Source of the DNA: Planctomycetota bacterium
Lineage (GTDB): Bacteria > Planctomycetota > UBA1135 > UBA2386
NCBI GenBank assembly: GCA_020638655.1
Contig: JACKIC010000010.1
Location: 1 to 64,000, forward strand
Length of the DNA stretch: 64,000 bases
Direction of reading: 5' to 3'
Every line of letters begins with the position of its first letter. Within the stretch, counting starts at the first letter, position 1. Below are positions 54,233-63,870 of the stretch, one piece after another. Under the pieces are notes generated by a model. The model was not told the origin of the DNA. It saw only the letters and a program-made list of their open reading frames with translations, and ran no database searches. Both the position numbers and the translations under genes were made by a program.

Positions 54233-54961
54233 GTGACCACCCCTGCTGCCGCATCCGCCACCGAACCGCGCGACGTCGTCGCCATCGACGGTCCGTCGGG
54301 CGCGGGCAAGAGTACGGTGGCGCGGCGGCTCGCCGAGGCGCTCGGCTTCGCCTACCTCGACACGGGCGCGATGTATCGCGCCGTGACCTGGGGCTTTCTG
54401 CAGCACGGCTGCGCGCCGGCCGAATGTGCCGGGGAAGCCGACCGCGGCGAGCAGCGCATGCGCGCGGCGTTGGCCGCGGCGCGGCTCGACCTGCGCGACG
54501 GCAAGGTCTGGCTCGACGGCCGCGACGTGACCGGCCACCTGCGCACGCGCGAGGTGGAGTCCCAGGTCTCGGCGGTGTCGGCGTTGCCGTTCGTGCGCGC
54601 CGCGATGCGCGATCTGCAGCGGCAGGTTGCGCGGCAGGGCCCGATCGTCGCCGAAGGCCGCGACATGGGCTCGGTGGTGTTTCCGCAGGCGCGCTGGAAG
54701 GTCTACCTCGACGCTGCACCGGCCGAACGTGCCCGGCGCCGCAGCGAGGACTTCGCCCGTCAGGGTCGCGAGGTCAGCACGCAGGACGTGCTCGACGAGA
54801 TCCTGGTGCGCGACCGGCTCGACAGCACGCGCTCGGACGCGCCGCTGCGGCAGGCCGACGACGCGTTCTACCTCGACACCACGGGGCTGCTCACCGACGA
54901 CGTCGTCGGTCGGCTGCTCGCGTTCGTGCGCGGCGCCGCCGCGACGGGGGGCAGCGCTTGA
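54233..54961 (+). CDS. cmk: Cytidylate kinase
   Basis: A 242-residue (d)CMP kinase that makes CDP/dCDP from CMP/dCMP and ATP. P-loop GPSGAGKST (20-28), then FAYLDTGAMYRAVT, VSAVSALPFVRAAMRDLQRQ, VAEGRDMGSVVFP (acceptor site), and DRLDSTRSDAPLRQADDAFYLDTT. Length is typical. The GTG start was chosen because the P-loop then sits at the usual distance. It overlaps the acyltransferase gene by 4 nt. Confidence 0.95.
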   Translation: MTTPAAASATEPRDVVAIDGPSGAGKSTVARRLAEALGFAYLDTGAMYRAVTWGFLQHGCAPAECAGEADRGEQRMRAALAAARLDLRDGKVWLDGRDVTGHLRTREVESQVSAVSALPFVRAAMRDLQRQVARQGPIVAEGRDMGSVVFPQARWKVYLDAAPAERARRRSEDFARQGREVSTQDVLDEILVRDRLDSTRSDAPLRQADDAFYLDTTGLLTDDVVGRLLAFVRGAAATGGSA

Positions 54962-55704
54962 GCGGTGACTCAGGACGCGGTGACTCTGGACAGAGTGCCT
55001 CAGGACACAGTGCCACTGGACACAGTGCCCTGTGGTGGCGCCTGTCGAAGGTCACGGTGCTGCTGTTCTGCAAGGTGTGGTTCCGCGTGCGCTTCGAAGG
55101 CCAGGACAACGTGCCCGCGAAGGGGCCGGTGCTGCTCGTGGCCAACCACGCCAGCTACCTCGACCCACCGCTCGTCGGCATCTCGGCGGGGCGCTACGTG
55201 AAGTTCCTCGCCCAGGCCGGGCTCGCGAAGTTCGCGCCGCTGCGGTGGTGGCTCGCCGCGGTCGGCGTGACGCTGATCGACCGCTCGGCGCCGTCCAAGG
55301 ACGCGATGCGGCTGGTCAGCGACCGGCTGCGAGCTGGCGACGCCGTCGGGGTGTTCCCCGAGGGCACGCGCAGCCGCGACGGCGCGGTGGCGGACTTTCG
55401 CAGCGGCATCGAGTTCCTCGCCCGGCGCGGCAAGGCGACGGTGGTGCCGGTCGGCATCGACGGCGCCAGCCGCGCGCTGCCCAAGGGCGCCCTGTTGCCG
55501 CGGCCGCGGCGCATCGTGGTGCGCTACGGCGCGCCATGGACCGCCGAGCAGGTGCTCGCCGACGGCGGCCTGCAGGCGCTGCGGCGCTGCGTCGCCGAAC
55601 TGGCCCGCGCGCCGCTGGCCGAGAGTCGATCTTCTGACGACAAGCATTCTGCGTCCGTCACCCACGCGGTGGCCGACGACGAATCACCGGCGGGGCGGAC
55701 GTGA
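54958..55704 (+). CDS. plsC: 1-acyl-glycerol-3-phosphate acyltransferase (PlsC family)
   Basis: A 248-residue acyltransferase that adds an acyl chain in phospholipid synthesis. Motif I is NHASYLD (NHx4D), followed by RWWLAAVGVTLIDRS, the glycerol-phosphate binding FPEGTRSRDG, and ATVVPVGIDGAS. It has an N-terminal amphipathic/hydrophobic anchor. The first 25 residues are a repetitive SG(D/H)SA-type segment coded by a 15-bp minisatellite, and its TTG start overlaps the cmk stop (TTGA). A start further in cannot be excluded. The cmk-plsC-rpsA order is seen elsewhere. Confidence 0.88.
   Translation: MSGDSGRGDSGQSASGHSATGHSALWWRLSKVTVLLFCKVWFRVRFEGQDNVPAKGPVLLVANHASYLDPPLVGISAGRYVKFLAQAGLAKFAPLRWWLAAVGVTLIDRSAPSKDAMRLVSDRLRAGDAVGVFPEGTRSRDGAVADFRSGIEFLARRGKATVVPVGIDGASRALPKGALLPRPRRIVVRYGAPWTAEQVLADGGLQALRRCVAELARAPLAESRSSDDKHSASVTHAVADDESPAGRT
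54965..55024. repeat. Four 15-bp tandem units (GTGNCTCNGGACNCA)
   Basis: Four exact-length 15-bp copies run from 54965 to 55024, at the 5' end of plsC. The unit is open in more than one frame. Confidence 0.75.
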
Positions 55705-55792
55705 GTCCGGCCCTCGGTGACCGGCGCGCGGATGGTCCGCGCGGCGGCAATGTGGTGCCTTCGGGTCCCGGCCGACGTGCCGGAATGCCGAA

Positions 55793-55840
55793 GCTTCATT
55801 CCTGTTTGGTTCCTTCATCCCTCAACCCTTTTTTCGTTTG
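55793..55840 (+). promoter_or_regulatory. U-rich rpsA leader, possible S1 self-binding site
   Basis: The last 48 nt before the S1 start are pyrimidine-rich (attcctgtttggttccttca..., ending in seven Ts and cgtttg) and lack any Shine-Dalgarno site. In other bacteria S1 binds such U-rich leaders and represses its own translation; the same is inferred here. Confidence 0.4.
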
Positions 55841-57646
55841 ATGCACGGTAAGAATCTCATCAAGAAGTTTGCGATGCCCGCGGACGAGCTGTCGAGGCTC
55901 ACGTCCGAAGCGCTGGGCAGCGCGACCCTGGCGGAACTCGACATTGCGATCGAGAAGACGGTCGCCGAACTGTCCCCCAACAAGATCGTCCGCGGCAAGG
56001 TCATCAAGGTCCTCGAAGACGGCACCGTCGTCGTCGACGTGAGCTACAAGGCCGAAGGACAGATCTCGATCGACGAGTTCCCCGATCCGCTCGCCGTGCA
56101 ACCCGGCCTCGAGATCGAATGTCTGGTCGAGACGATCAACGACGCGGAAGGTTACATCCTCCTCAGCAAGCGCAAGGCGGACCGCATCCGCGGCTGGGAG
56201 ACGATCATCCAGACGCACAAGGAAGGCGACACCGTCAAGGGCATGGCCCTGCGCAAGATCAAGGGCGGTCTGCTCGTCGACATCGGCGTGCCGGTCTTCC
56301 TGCCTGCCTCGCAGGTCAACATCCGCCGCGCCGGTGACATCGGCGACTGGATCGGCAAGGAGATCGAGGCGCGCATCATCAAGATCGACGAAGAGCGCAT
56401 GAACATCGTCATCTCGCGCCGCAAGCTCATCGAAGAGGAGCGCGAGACCAAGAAGGCTCAGCTGCTGTCGGAGCTCGAAGAGGGCCAGATCCGCAAGGGC
56501 GTCGTCAAGAACATCGCCGACTTCGGCGTGTTCGTCGACCTCGGCGGCATCGACGGCCTGCTGCACATCACCGACATGTCGTGGGGCCGCGTCAACCACC
56601 CGTCCGAGGTGCTCAAGCTCGACGACGAGATCGAGGTCAAGGTCCTCAAGATCGACCGCGAACGCGAGCGCATCGCGCTCGGCGTCAAGCAGAAGAGCGC
56701 GTCGCCGTGGGAGAACATCACCGAGAAGTACCCGGTGAACACCCGCGTCGAGGGCGAGGTCGTCAACCTGATGAGCTACGGCGCCTTCGTCAAGCTCGAG
56801 GACGGCGTCGAGGGCCTGGTGCACATCTCCGAGATGTCCTGGACCAAGCGCATCAACCACCCGAGCGAAGTCGTCAAGATCGGCGACAAGGTCGAGGTCG
56901 TGGTGCTCGAGATCGACGTCGAGAAGCAGACCATCAGCCTCGGCATGAAGCAGACCGAGGTGAACCCGTGGGACATGGTCGCCGAGCACTACCCGCCCGG
57001 CACCGTCATCCGCGGCAAGGTCCGCAACCTGACCAACTACGGCGCGTTCATCGAGCTGCAGGAAGGCATCGACGGTCTCTTGCACATCACCGACATGAGC
57101 TGGACTCGCAAGATCACCAACCCCAACGAGGTGGTGAAGAAGGGCGAGGAGATCGAGTGTGTGGTGCTGTCGGTCGACCAGGAGAAGAAGCGCATCGCGC
57201 TCGGCCTCAAGCAGCTGCAGGCCGACCCGTGGAGCGGCGACATCCCGGCTCGCTACCACATTGGCGACAGCGTCCCCGGCACCGTCACCAAGATCACCAA
57301 CTTCGGCGTCTTCGTCGAACTGGAGCAGGGCCTCGAAGGCCTGCTGCACATCTCGGAGCTGGCCGACCACAAGGTCGACAACCCCGAGGAAGTGGTCAAG
57401 GTCGGCCAGCGCGTCGAGGTCCGCATCATCAAGATCGACACCGACGAGCGGAAGATCGGCCTGACGCTGATCCAGGCGCACTTCGAGGAAGGCGAGGAGG
57501 GCGCGCAGCCCGCCGCCAGCCAGCGTGAGCCCGAGGCCGCGCCGATGCCCGCGATCGGCTCGCTCGCCGACCAGCTCAAGGGCATCGGTCAGCGCGTCAG
57601 CGCCCGCGAAGCCGCCAAGAAGGACGACGAGCCGGAGGCCGAGTGA
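55841..57646 (+). CDS. rpsA: 30S ribosomal protein S1 with six S1 domains
   Basis: A 601-residue S1. Six S1 motifs lie at about 52-115, 135-200, 220-288, 305-375, 392-462 and 478-548. The last four are close copies, each with a variation of IADFGVFVDLGGIDGLLHITDMSW. The tail (550-601) is acidic/Lys-rich. S1 helps bring leaderless or structured mRNAs to the 30S subunit, which fits a genome with few Shine-Dalgarno sites. The ATG at 55841 is used. It overlaps the next gene by 4 nt. Confidence 0.95.
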   Translation: MHGKNLIKKFAMPADELSRLTSEALGSATLAELDIAIEKTVAELSPNKIVRGKVIKVLEDGTVVVDVSYKAEGQISIDEFPDPLAVQPGLEIECLVETINDAEGYILLSKRKADRIRGWETIIQTHKEGDTVKGMALRKIKGGLLVDIGVPVFLPASQVNIRRAGDIGDWIGKEIEARIIKIDEERMNIVISRRKLIEEERETKKAQLLSELEEGQIRKGVVKNIADFGVFVDLGGIDGLLHITDMSWGRVNHPSEVLKLDDEIEVKVLKIDRERERIALGVKQKSASPWENITEKYPVNTRVEGEVVNLMSYGAFVKLEDGVEGLVHISEMSWTKRINHPSEVVKIGDKVEVVVLEIDVEKQTISLGMKQTEVNPWDMVAEHYPPGTVIRGKVRNLTNYGAFIELQEGIDGLLHITDMSWTRKITNPNEVVKKGEEIECVVLSVDQEKKRIALGLKQLQADPWSGDIPARYHIGDSVPGTVTKITNFGVFVELEQGLEGLLHISELADHKVDNPEEVVKVGQRVEVRIIKIDTDERKIGLTLIQAHFEEGEEGAQPAASQREPEAAPMPAIGSLADQLKGIGQRVSAREAAKKDDEPEAE

Positions 57647-58761
57647 TCGCAGGCGTGACACCCGCCGGCGCGTGGCGGCGGGTCGGGCGGTGCTTCGGCG
57701 CCGCCGCGACCCTGCTGCTGGCGACGGCGTGTGTCACGACCTACGAGGAAGCGCCGCTGTTCGGCGTTCCCGGGGACAAGACCGAGGTCCCGCCCTACGC
57801 GGTGGTGCAGACGATCCCGTTCGGGGAGACGCCGACCACCCCGGAAGAGAAGGTCCTGCACGAGCTCTACTCGGGCGTGTTCGACCGCCTGCAGCAAGCC
57901 GCGACCGACGGCAACGTCGCCGAGGTCGAGGCCCTGCTCGCCGCATACGAACGCGGCGCGCTGCCGACCTGGGTGCAGGCCCGCTTCGGCGGCTACCGCT
58001 CGCTGGCGCTCGGGCTGCGGTTCGTGCGCCACGCGCGCGAACGCGGCGTCCTGGCGCTGCAGCCCGGGCCCGACGCGGACCCCGCGACCGACGCCGCGAC
58101 CGACCCCGCGGCCGTGCCCGTGCTCGGGCAGCCGCTCGAGTTCCGCTACACGCTGCCGGCGCCGAGCGAGCCCGTCGTGCTCGGCGGCCGCATGGACGAC
58201 GACCCGTGCGGCTTCGCCGTCGCCCTGACCGTCGAGGACGCGTTCGTCGACGGCAGCACCCGCCGCTACAGCAACCAGGACTTCGTCTGGCTGCCGCAAC
58301 AGCACCAGCTGACCGGCAAGCAGCCGCTGACCCTGCCGGTGCGCATCGACCTGCCCGCGGTCGGCGCGGTGCATCGCACCGTGCACGTGCGCATCGACGT
58401 GATGCCCGGCTACGTCGGCATCGGCGGCCTGCGCGCGGCGGTGTCGCGTTCGACCCTGGCCGCGACCTCGGTCGAGCAGTGGCCCGAAGAACGCGCCGAG
58501 GTGCTGGCCGAGCCGCTCGAGAGCCTGCGCAAGAACCTGCAGCTCGGCGGCATCGCCGGGGGCCGGCGCGCCTACCTCGCGGCCCTCGCCGCGCGCGGCG
58601 ACGAGCGTGAGCAGGCCTTCGCCATGCTGATCGAGGAGGTGCGCTGCGGCCGCGGCGACCAGTCGCTGGTGGCGATGGCCTCGCTGCAGGCGATGACCGG
58701 CAACCACATCCTGGTCGGCGATCGCGACGGCTGGCTTGCCTGGTGGCAGGCCCGCAAGTAG
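57643..58761 (+). CDS. Lipoprotein of unknown function
   Basis: A 372-residue protein with lipobox LATA-C30, translated from a GTG that overlaps the rpsA stop (GTGA). The sequence has helical and beta segments: LFDRLQQAATDGNVAEVEALLAAYERG-like helices, then a beta-rich middle (VLGQPLEFRYTLPAPSEPVVLGGRM, QPLTLPVRIDLPAVG). A C-terminal helical part carries GRRAYLAALAARGDEREQAFAMLIEEV. No family is recognised. Its place between rpsA and tyrS is probably transcriptional convenience. Confidence 0.65.
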   Translation: MIAGVTPAGAWRRVGRCFGAAATLLLATACVTTYEEAPLFGVPGDKTEVPPYAVVQTIPFGETPTTPEEKVLHELYSGVFDRLQQAATDGNVAEVEALLAAYERGALPTWVQARFGGYRSLALGLRFVRHARERGVLALQPGPDADPATDAATDPAAVPVLGQPLEFRYTLPAPSEPVVLGGRMDDDPCGFAVALTVEDAFVDGSTRRYSNQDFVWLPQQHQLTGKQPLTLPVRIDLPAVGAVHRTVHVRIDVMPGYVGIGGLRAAVSRSTLAATSVEQWPEERAEVLAEPLESLRKNLQLGGIAGGRRAYLAALAARGDEREQAFAMLIEEVRCGRGDQSLVAMASLQAMTGNHILVGDRDGWLAWWQARK

Positions 58762-58770
58762 ACAGCCGTC

Positions 58771-59979
58771 GTGAACTTCCTGCCCGCAGAAGAACAGCTC
58801 GCGATCCTCGAACGCGGCGTCGTCGACCTCGTCGACCGCAACGACCTGCTGCAGCGCCTGCAGCAGAGCCGCGACGAGAACCGTCCGCTGCGCGTCAAGT
58901 TCGGCATCGACCCGAGCTCGCCCGACATCCACCTCGGCCACACCGTGCCGCTGCGCAAGCTGCGCGACTTCCAGCGCCTGGGCCACCGCGTGATCGTGCT
59001 GTGGGGCACGGCGACGGCGATGGTGGGGGACCCCACCGGCCGCAACAAGACGCGGCCGGCGCTGACCCGCGACGACGTCGAGGCCAACAAGCAGACCTAC
59101 CGCGCCCAGGTCGGCGCGGTGCTCGACGTCGACAACCTCGAGGAGCGCGAGAACGGCGAGTGGTTCCACCGGCAGACGTTCATGGACTGCGTCGCGCTGG
59201 CGAGCCGCTACACCGTCGCGCGCATGCTCGAGCGCGACGACTTCACCAAGCGCCACAAGGCCGGCCAGCCGATCTCGGTGCACGAGTTCCTCTACCCTCT
59301 GCTGCAGGGCTGGGACTCGGTCGAGTTGCAGTGCGACGTCGAGATCGGCGGCAGCGAGCAGCTGTTCAACCTGCTGGTGGGCCGCGACCTGCAGGGACAG
59401 GCGGGCCAGAAGCCGCAGGTCTGCATGACGATGCCGGTGATCGAGGGGCTCGACGGCGTGCAGAAGATGTCCAAGTCGCTCGGCAACTACATCGGCGTCG
59501 CCGAAGCGCCGTCGGCGCAGTTCGGCAAGCTCATGAAGGTGCCGAACGAGCTGCTCGCGAAGTACTTCACGCTGCTCACCGAGGTGCCCGCCGCGCGCTA
59601 CGAGGCGCTGCTCGGCAACCCGCTCGAGGCGAAGTTCGCGCTCGCCGACGCGATCGTCGGCGACTTCCACGGCGCCGAGGCCGCGGCCGCGGCGCGCGCC
59701 GAATACGACCGCGTGCACAAGGAGGGCGGCGTGCCCGACGACGTGCCCGAGTTCACCGCGTCGGCCGAGGACCTCAAGGACGGTCGCCTGTGGCTGCCCG
59801 CGGCGCTCAAGCTCGGCAACCTCGCCAGTTCGACCAGCGACGGGCGGCGCCTGGTGCAGGGCGGCGGCGTGCGCATCGACGGTGAGGTGCAGAAGGACCC
59901 GAAGTTCGCGCTCGCGCCCGGCCGCTATGTGCTGCAGGTCGGCAAGGCCAAGGCCGCGCGCGTGGTCGTGCCGGGCTGA
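58771..59979 (+). CDS. tyrS: Tyrosyl-tRNA synthetase
   Basis: A 402-residue class I synthetase that charges tRNA-Tyr. HIGH-type motif HLGH is at 54-57 and KMSKS at 232-236. The tyrosine pocket region is DVEIGGSEQLFNLLVGRDLQ, and a C-terminal S4 RNA-binding domain (about 335-400) ends in KAARVVVPG. It has the length and order of the TyrZ/TyrRS-II-type subgroup. The GTG start is 10 nt after the preceding gene; aroK follows after 12 nt. Confidence 0.95.
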   Translation: MNFLPAEEQLAILERGVVDLVDRNDLLQRLQQSRDENRPLRVKFGIDPSSPDIHLGHTVPLRKLRDFQRLGHRVIVLWGTATAMVGDPTGRNKTRPALTRDDVEANKQTYRAQVGAVLDVDNLEERENGEWFHRQTFMDCVALASRYTVARMLERDDFTKRHKAGQPISVHEFLYPLLQGWDSVELQCDVEIGGSEQLFNLLVGRDLQGQAGQKPQVCMTMPVIEGLDGVQKMSKSLGNYIGVAEAPSAQFGKLMKVPNELLAKYFTLLTEVPAARYEALLGNPLEAKFALADAIVGDFHGAEAAAAARAEYDRVHKEGGVPDDVPEFTASAEDLKDGRLWLPAALKLGNLASSTSDGRRLVQGGGVRIDGEVQKDPKFALAPGRYVLQVGKAKAARVVVPG

Positions 59980-59991
59980 GGGACCTGGCCG

Positions 59992-60549
59992 GTGACCAAA
60001 TCCGTCCCGTTCCGGCTCGTCGCCCTCGTCGGCCTGCGCGGCAGCGGCAAGACCACGCTGGGTCGGGCCCTCGCCGCGCGCCTGGGATGGGCTTTTGCGG
60101 ACGGCGACGACCTGCTCGCGGCGCACACCGGGCGCGACGCGGCGAAGTTCCTGACCGAAGCCGGCGAGCCGGCGTTCCGCGCCGCGGAGCGCGCGGTGCT
60201 GGTGCCGTTCGTGGCGGGCGCCGCGCAGACCGTGCTCGCGACCGGCGGCGGGGCCGTGCTCAGCGACGAGGTGCGCGGCGGCCTGGTCGCCACCGACGTC
60301 CTGACGATCTGGTTGGTGGCGGACCTGCAGGTCCTGGCCGGTCGGCTGGTTGCGGCGCCCGGCACCCGGCCGCCGCTGACCGACCAGGCGCCGGACCGGG
60401 AGTTGTCACTGCTCGCCGAACGTCGACGCCCGCTCTACCGCGAGGTCGCCGACGCCGTCGTGGACACCGGGCAGCTGCCGCTCGAGCGCTGCGTCGAGCG
60501 CATCCTGGAATGGCTGCGGTCCGGCCCGCCGGCCGATGCGATCAGGTGA
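59992..60549 (+). CDS. aroK: Shikimate kinase
   Basis: A 185-residue shikimate kinase of the aromatic amino-acid pathway. P-loop GLRGSGKT (14-21), shikimate-binding FADGDDLL (35-42), conserved FR (62-63) and the GGG (85-87) in LATGGGAVL. The lid region contains RPPLT and RRPLYREVAD follows. Start is GTG. It lies 12 nt after tyrS in the same direction and ends the run of housekeeping genes. Confidence 0.9.
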   Translation: MTKSVPFRLVALVGLRGSGKTTLGRALAARLGWAFADGDDLLAAHTGRDAAKFLTEAGEPAFRAAERAVLVPFVAGAAQTVLATGGGAVLSDEVRGGLVATDVLTIWLVADLQVLAGRLVAAPGTRPPLTDQAPDRELSLLAERRRPLYREVADAVVDTGQLPLERCVERILEWLRSGPPADAIR

Positions 60550-60681
60550 TGCCGCGGATCGAATGCAGTCTGCAGCGGCAATTGCCGATGCAGCCTGTGC
60601 GGGCAGTTGGATAGGATGCGAGCGGGTGGAGTTCTCCCGCGACGCGGTGTGGCACGGCGTGCGTGAGCGAGAACGGTGGCG

Positions 60682-63543
60682 ATGACAGGTGCTTTGCCGA
60701 TGACCAGATGGTTGGGCGGTTTGGTGGCGGCTACCGGTGCGCTCGGGGCGCTGCGGGCGTCGGCCGCGCTGCTCACGGCGGTGTTGCTGTCGGCGGTGTT
60801 GCTCTCGTCCGGGCTGCTCGCCTCGACGGTGCTGCCTGCTCAGCAGCCGGTGGGGGGCAAGCAGAAGGGCGGCGCGCAGGAAGCCGCCGCGCCCGCCGAC
60901 GACCTCGCCAAGCTGCAGGCGATGCTCGAGCAGCCCGGTCCCGACGGTCGGCAGGCGCGTGAGACCGCGGTGCAGCGCCTGATGGTCTGGCCGACGCTCG
61001 ACGGCCACCGCATCCTGCAGGGCGTGCTGACGCGCACCGAGGATCCGGACGACGTGCGCGGCACGATCCTGTCCGCGCTGCAGGCGCACCTGCTCGCAAC
61101 TCCCGCGCAGCTGTTCGGCGGCGCCGTCGCGGCCGAGCGCCTGTCGATCCTGCGCGGCTACGTCGCCGTGCTCGCGCCGCTGTGGCGCGGCCTCGAGACC
61201 GGCGTCGAGGAGCCCGCCGCCAACCCGGTGCGCAGCGCCGCGCGGACCGCGTTGCAGCGCATGCCCGCGCGAGAGCTGCAGGTCGTGATCGGCGAGTTGC
61301 TGGGCAATCTGCCGGTCGAGGAGCAGCTGCCGCTGTTGCGCTGCGTCGCCGACCTGCAGCAGCTCTACCTCGCCAAGACGCTCGCCGACCTCGTCGAGGC
61401 GCCGGACTCGAGCGTGCGCGCCGCGGCGCGGCAGAGCCTGCAGCTGCTGACGTTCCACGAAGAGGAGTTCACCACCAAGGCGCAGTTCGCGGCCTGGTAC
61501 GAGCAGTTCGGCAGCATGCGCTACGTCGACCTCGCCGAACGCGCCGCGCGCCGGCTGCCGCTGCGCCTGGAGCTGTTGCGTGAGGAACGTTCCCGCCTGA
61601 TCGTCGAGTCGGCGGTGGAGTTCGTGCGCGCCCAGACCACCCGCACGCCGGGCCTCGCCTGGCAGGCGATCTCGGCGCGCACCCTGGTCGACGACCCGGC
61701 GGTGCTCGACGCCTGCCTCGAGCAGTTGCAGAAGGCGCTCGGGGAGCGCCTGCCCGCCGAGGACGATCCGGTGGCCCGGCTGCAGTTCTGCCGCGCGCTG
61801 CTCGACCGCTGGCGCCTGGTCGCGCCCGACCAGATCCGCCGCCGCGCGATGCTGCTCGAGGTCGCTTCGTACTGCGTCAAGCCGGAGGAAGCCGAGGTCG
61901 CGACCGAGATCGTCGGGCTGCTGGTCGGGCAACTCGATCAGCAGGCGCCGCTGGCCCGGCTCGCCGCGATCCGCTCGTTGCGGCGCTTTCCGAGCGTCGA
62001 GGTCCGCGGTCGCCTCGTGCGCCACGCCAACGCGCTCGCCGTGGCGCCCGCCGCGGCCAAAGCCGAACTCGAGGCCGTGCTCGCCACGCTCTCGTCGCGC
62101 ACCTCGCCGCGCTGGTACGCGCCCGCCGAGAACGACGCCGATCGCGCCGACTGGATGAAGCTCGTGCGCTCGGTCTGCACCCTCAGCGAGCTGCCCGAGC
62201 TGCGCGGCAAGGGGCTCGACCTCGCCCTGTCGCTCGACGCCAAGGACCAGCGCCTGCCCGACGTGTTCACCCTGCTCGTCGATCTGGTCGGTGATGCGAG
62301 CCAGGGCGCGCAGTTTCGTTCGACGTGCCTGATCCACCTGCGCGGTTGGCTCGACCAGCCCGCCGTCGCCGACGTGTTGGTGGCCAGGCTGCGCGACCTG
62401 CTCGCCGACGCCACCCCCGAGGTGCGCCAGAAGGCCGCCGAGTCCCTCGCCCGCCTGCCCGAGCTGACCGACCCGCGCCGCTTCGACTGGATCACCATGA
62501 CCATCTCCGCCGTGCGCGAGCGCCTGCAGGTCGAGCCTGCGGAGGCCGTGCTGCAGGCCCTGGTCAACGTCGTGCAGGTCTGTGGTCGGCAGCCGCAGAT
62601 GGCCGAGAACGCCATCGGCGCGCTCAACATCGTGCTCGAAGCGCTCGGCAACCCGGTGCCGCCCGAGCAGCAGTTCCGGCGCGAGCCGATCCTGCTGGCG
62701 CTGTCGACGATCGCCGCCGATCCGAGCGCCGCGCGCGGATCGTGGCTCGGCGCCTGCCCGCAGCTGCTCGCGTTCCGCAAGCGCAACAGCCTGCGCCTGA
62801 TCCTGCAGAACCACGGCGCCATCGACCTCGCCCAGAAGGTCGCCAGCAACGACGGGGCGATCCGCGAACAGGCCCAGAAGGCGATGCAGGTCGTCATCAA
62901 CACGGCGTTGCTGAAGCCGGCCAAGGACGCCTGGACCTCGACCGACGAGCTGCAGAAGGAGGCGCGTGAGGTGCGCAACGCCTTCCTCGCCCTCGACGGC
63001 ATCGATGAGGCGCTGCGGCTCGACGCGCCCGAACATCGCCTGCTGCGCCTCGAGGTCGAGCTCGCGGGCGGCAAGTTCCAGGAGGTCGAGAAGCGCGCCC
63101 AGTCCTGGCTGACCGGGGGCGCCGGTGTCGGCCGCGCGGCGTTCACCCCGGCCCAGACCACCGCCGTGCGCATCCTCGCCGCCGAAGCGCTGCTCGGCCT
63201 CAACAAGCCCGACGCCGCCGCCAAGATCCTCGCCGAGCGCGAAGCCGAACCCGCCAACCCGGTGGCCCTGGCCGATCTGCAGGTCCGCATCGCCCGCGCG
63301 CTGCCCCCGGCCAGCGCCGCCCTCGCGGCGGGACTGTTCGACAAGGCGCTGCGCGCGACCCCGCCCGAGGACCCGGCCTTCCGCGCCCGTCTCCTCGACT
63401 GGGCCCAGGCCAAGATCCGCGCCGACGCCACCGCCAAGGAAGTGGTCCTTGCCGAGCTCGACCGCTACGTGGCCCTGTTCGAAGCCCGCGACTGCCCGCA
63501 AGAGCAACACGACGCCTTCCAGAACCTGCGCAACCAGCGCTGA
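60682..63543 (+). CDS. Exported HEAT-like repeat protein
   Basis: A 953-residue protein with a signal peptide or anchor in the first 50 residues and then helical repeats of HEAT/ARM type to the end, such as NPVRSAARTALQRMPARELQVVIGELL, LRDLLADATPEVRQKAAESLARLPEL and LFDKALRATPPEDPAFRARLLDWAQA (the last more TPR-like). No enzymatic motif is visible; a periplasmic scaffold is likely. The start is uncertain among GTG 60676, ATG 60682 and ATG 60700. TAGGAT (60612-60617) is a possible -10. The gene ends 93 nt before tRNA-fMet. Confidence 0.7.
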   Translation: MTGALPMTRWLGGLVAATGALGALRASAALLTAVLLSAVLLSSGLLASTVLPAQQPVGGKQKGGAQEAAAPADDLAKLQAMLEQPGPDGRQARETAVQRLMVWPTLDGHRILQGVLTRTEDPDDVRGTILSALQAHLLATPAQLFGGAVAAERLSILRGYVAVLAPLWRGLETGVEEPAANPVRSAARTALQRMPARELQVVIGELLGNLPVEEQLPLLRCVADLQQLYLAKTLADLVEAPDSSVRAAARQSLQLLTFHEEEFTTKAQFAAWYEQFGSMRYVDLAERAARRLPLRLELLREERSRLIVESAVEFVRAQTTRTPGLAWQAISARTLVDDPAVLDACLEQLQKALGERLPAEDDPVARLQFCRALLDRWRLVAPDQIRRRAMLLEVASYCVKPEEAEVATEIVGLLVGQLDQQAPLARLAAIRSLRRFPSVEVRGRLVRHANALAVAPAAAKAELEAVLATLSSRTSPRWYAPAENDADRADWMKLVRSVCTLSELPELRGKGLDLALSLDAKDQRLPDVFTLLVDLVGDASQGAQFRSTCLIHLRGWLDQPAVADVLVARLRDLLADATPEVRQKAAESLARLPELTDPRRFDWITMTISAVRERLQVEPAEAVLQALVNVVQVCGRQPQMAENAIGALNIVLEALGNPVPPEQQFRREPILLALSTIAADPSAARGSWLGACPQLLAFRKRNSLRLILQNHGAIDLAQKVASNDGAIREQAQKAMQVVINTALLKPAKDAWTSTDELQKEAREVRNAFLALDGIDEALRLDAPEHRLLRLEVELAGGKFQEVEKRAQSWLTGGAGVGRAAFTPAQTTAVRILAAEALLGLNKPDAAAKILAEREAEPANPVALADLQVRIARALPPASAALAAGLFDKALRATPPEDPAFRARLLDWAQAKIRADATAKEVVLAELDRYVALFEARDCPQEQHDAFQNLRNQR

Positions 63544-63594
63544 GTCGCGCCCTTGGGCCGCGGGGGGCGCCAGATGTGGAAACGAAGAAGGCGC

Positions 63595-63622
63595 TTGAGT
63601 TCCGTGCCGAGCGCGCTACTCT
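63595..63622 (+). promoter_or_regulatory. tRNA-fMet promoter TTGAGT-16-TACTCT
   Basis: TTGAGT (63595-63600) and TACTCT (63617-63622) are 16 nt apart, ending 13 nt before the tRNA 5' end. The clearest two-box promoter in the window. Confidence 0.65.
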
Positions 63623-63635
63623 CTTCGCCTCACGA

Positions 63636-63712
<77 letters not shown>

Positions 63713-63722
63713 TTCAGAACCG

Positions 63723-63762
63723 AAGGGCGGACAGGCACTTGTGCTTGTCCGCCCTTTTGTCT
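63723..63762 (+). terminator. Intrinsic terminator after tRNA-fMet
   Basis: AAGGGCGGACAGGCAC pairs with GTGCTTGTCCGCCCTT with a 2-nt loop and a T-rich tail (ttttgtctttct). It ends the tRNA transcript. Confidence 0.88.
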
Positions 63763-63870
63763 TTCTCGGGGGTGTGACCGCGACTGTGCCCAAATTGTGT
63801 CCACGATTGGGAGGAGTTGCGGTGCCGGTAGACCGAGTCGACGGGGCCGTTGCCCGGAGTCGGTTGCTAC

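Noticed and set aside
55829..55836. T-run before rpsA as a terminator
   Set aside because: No stem of useful length precedes it; a U-rich leader is a better reading.
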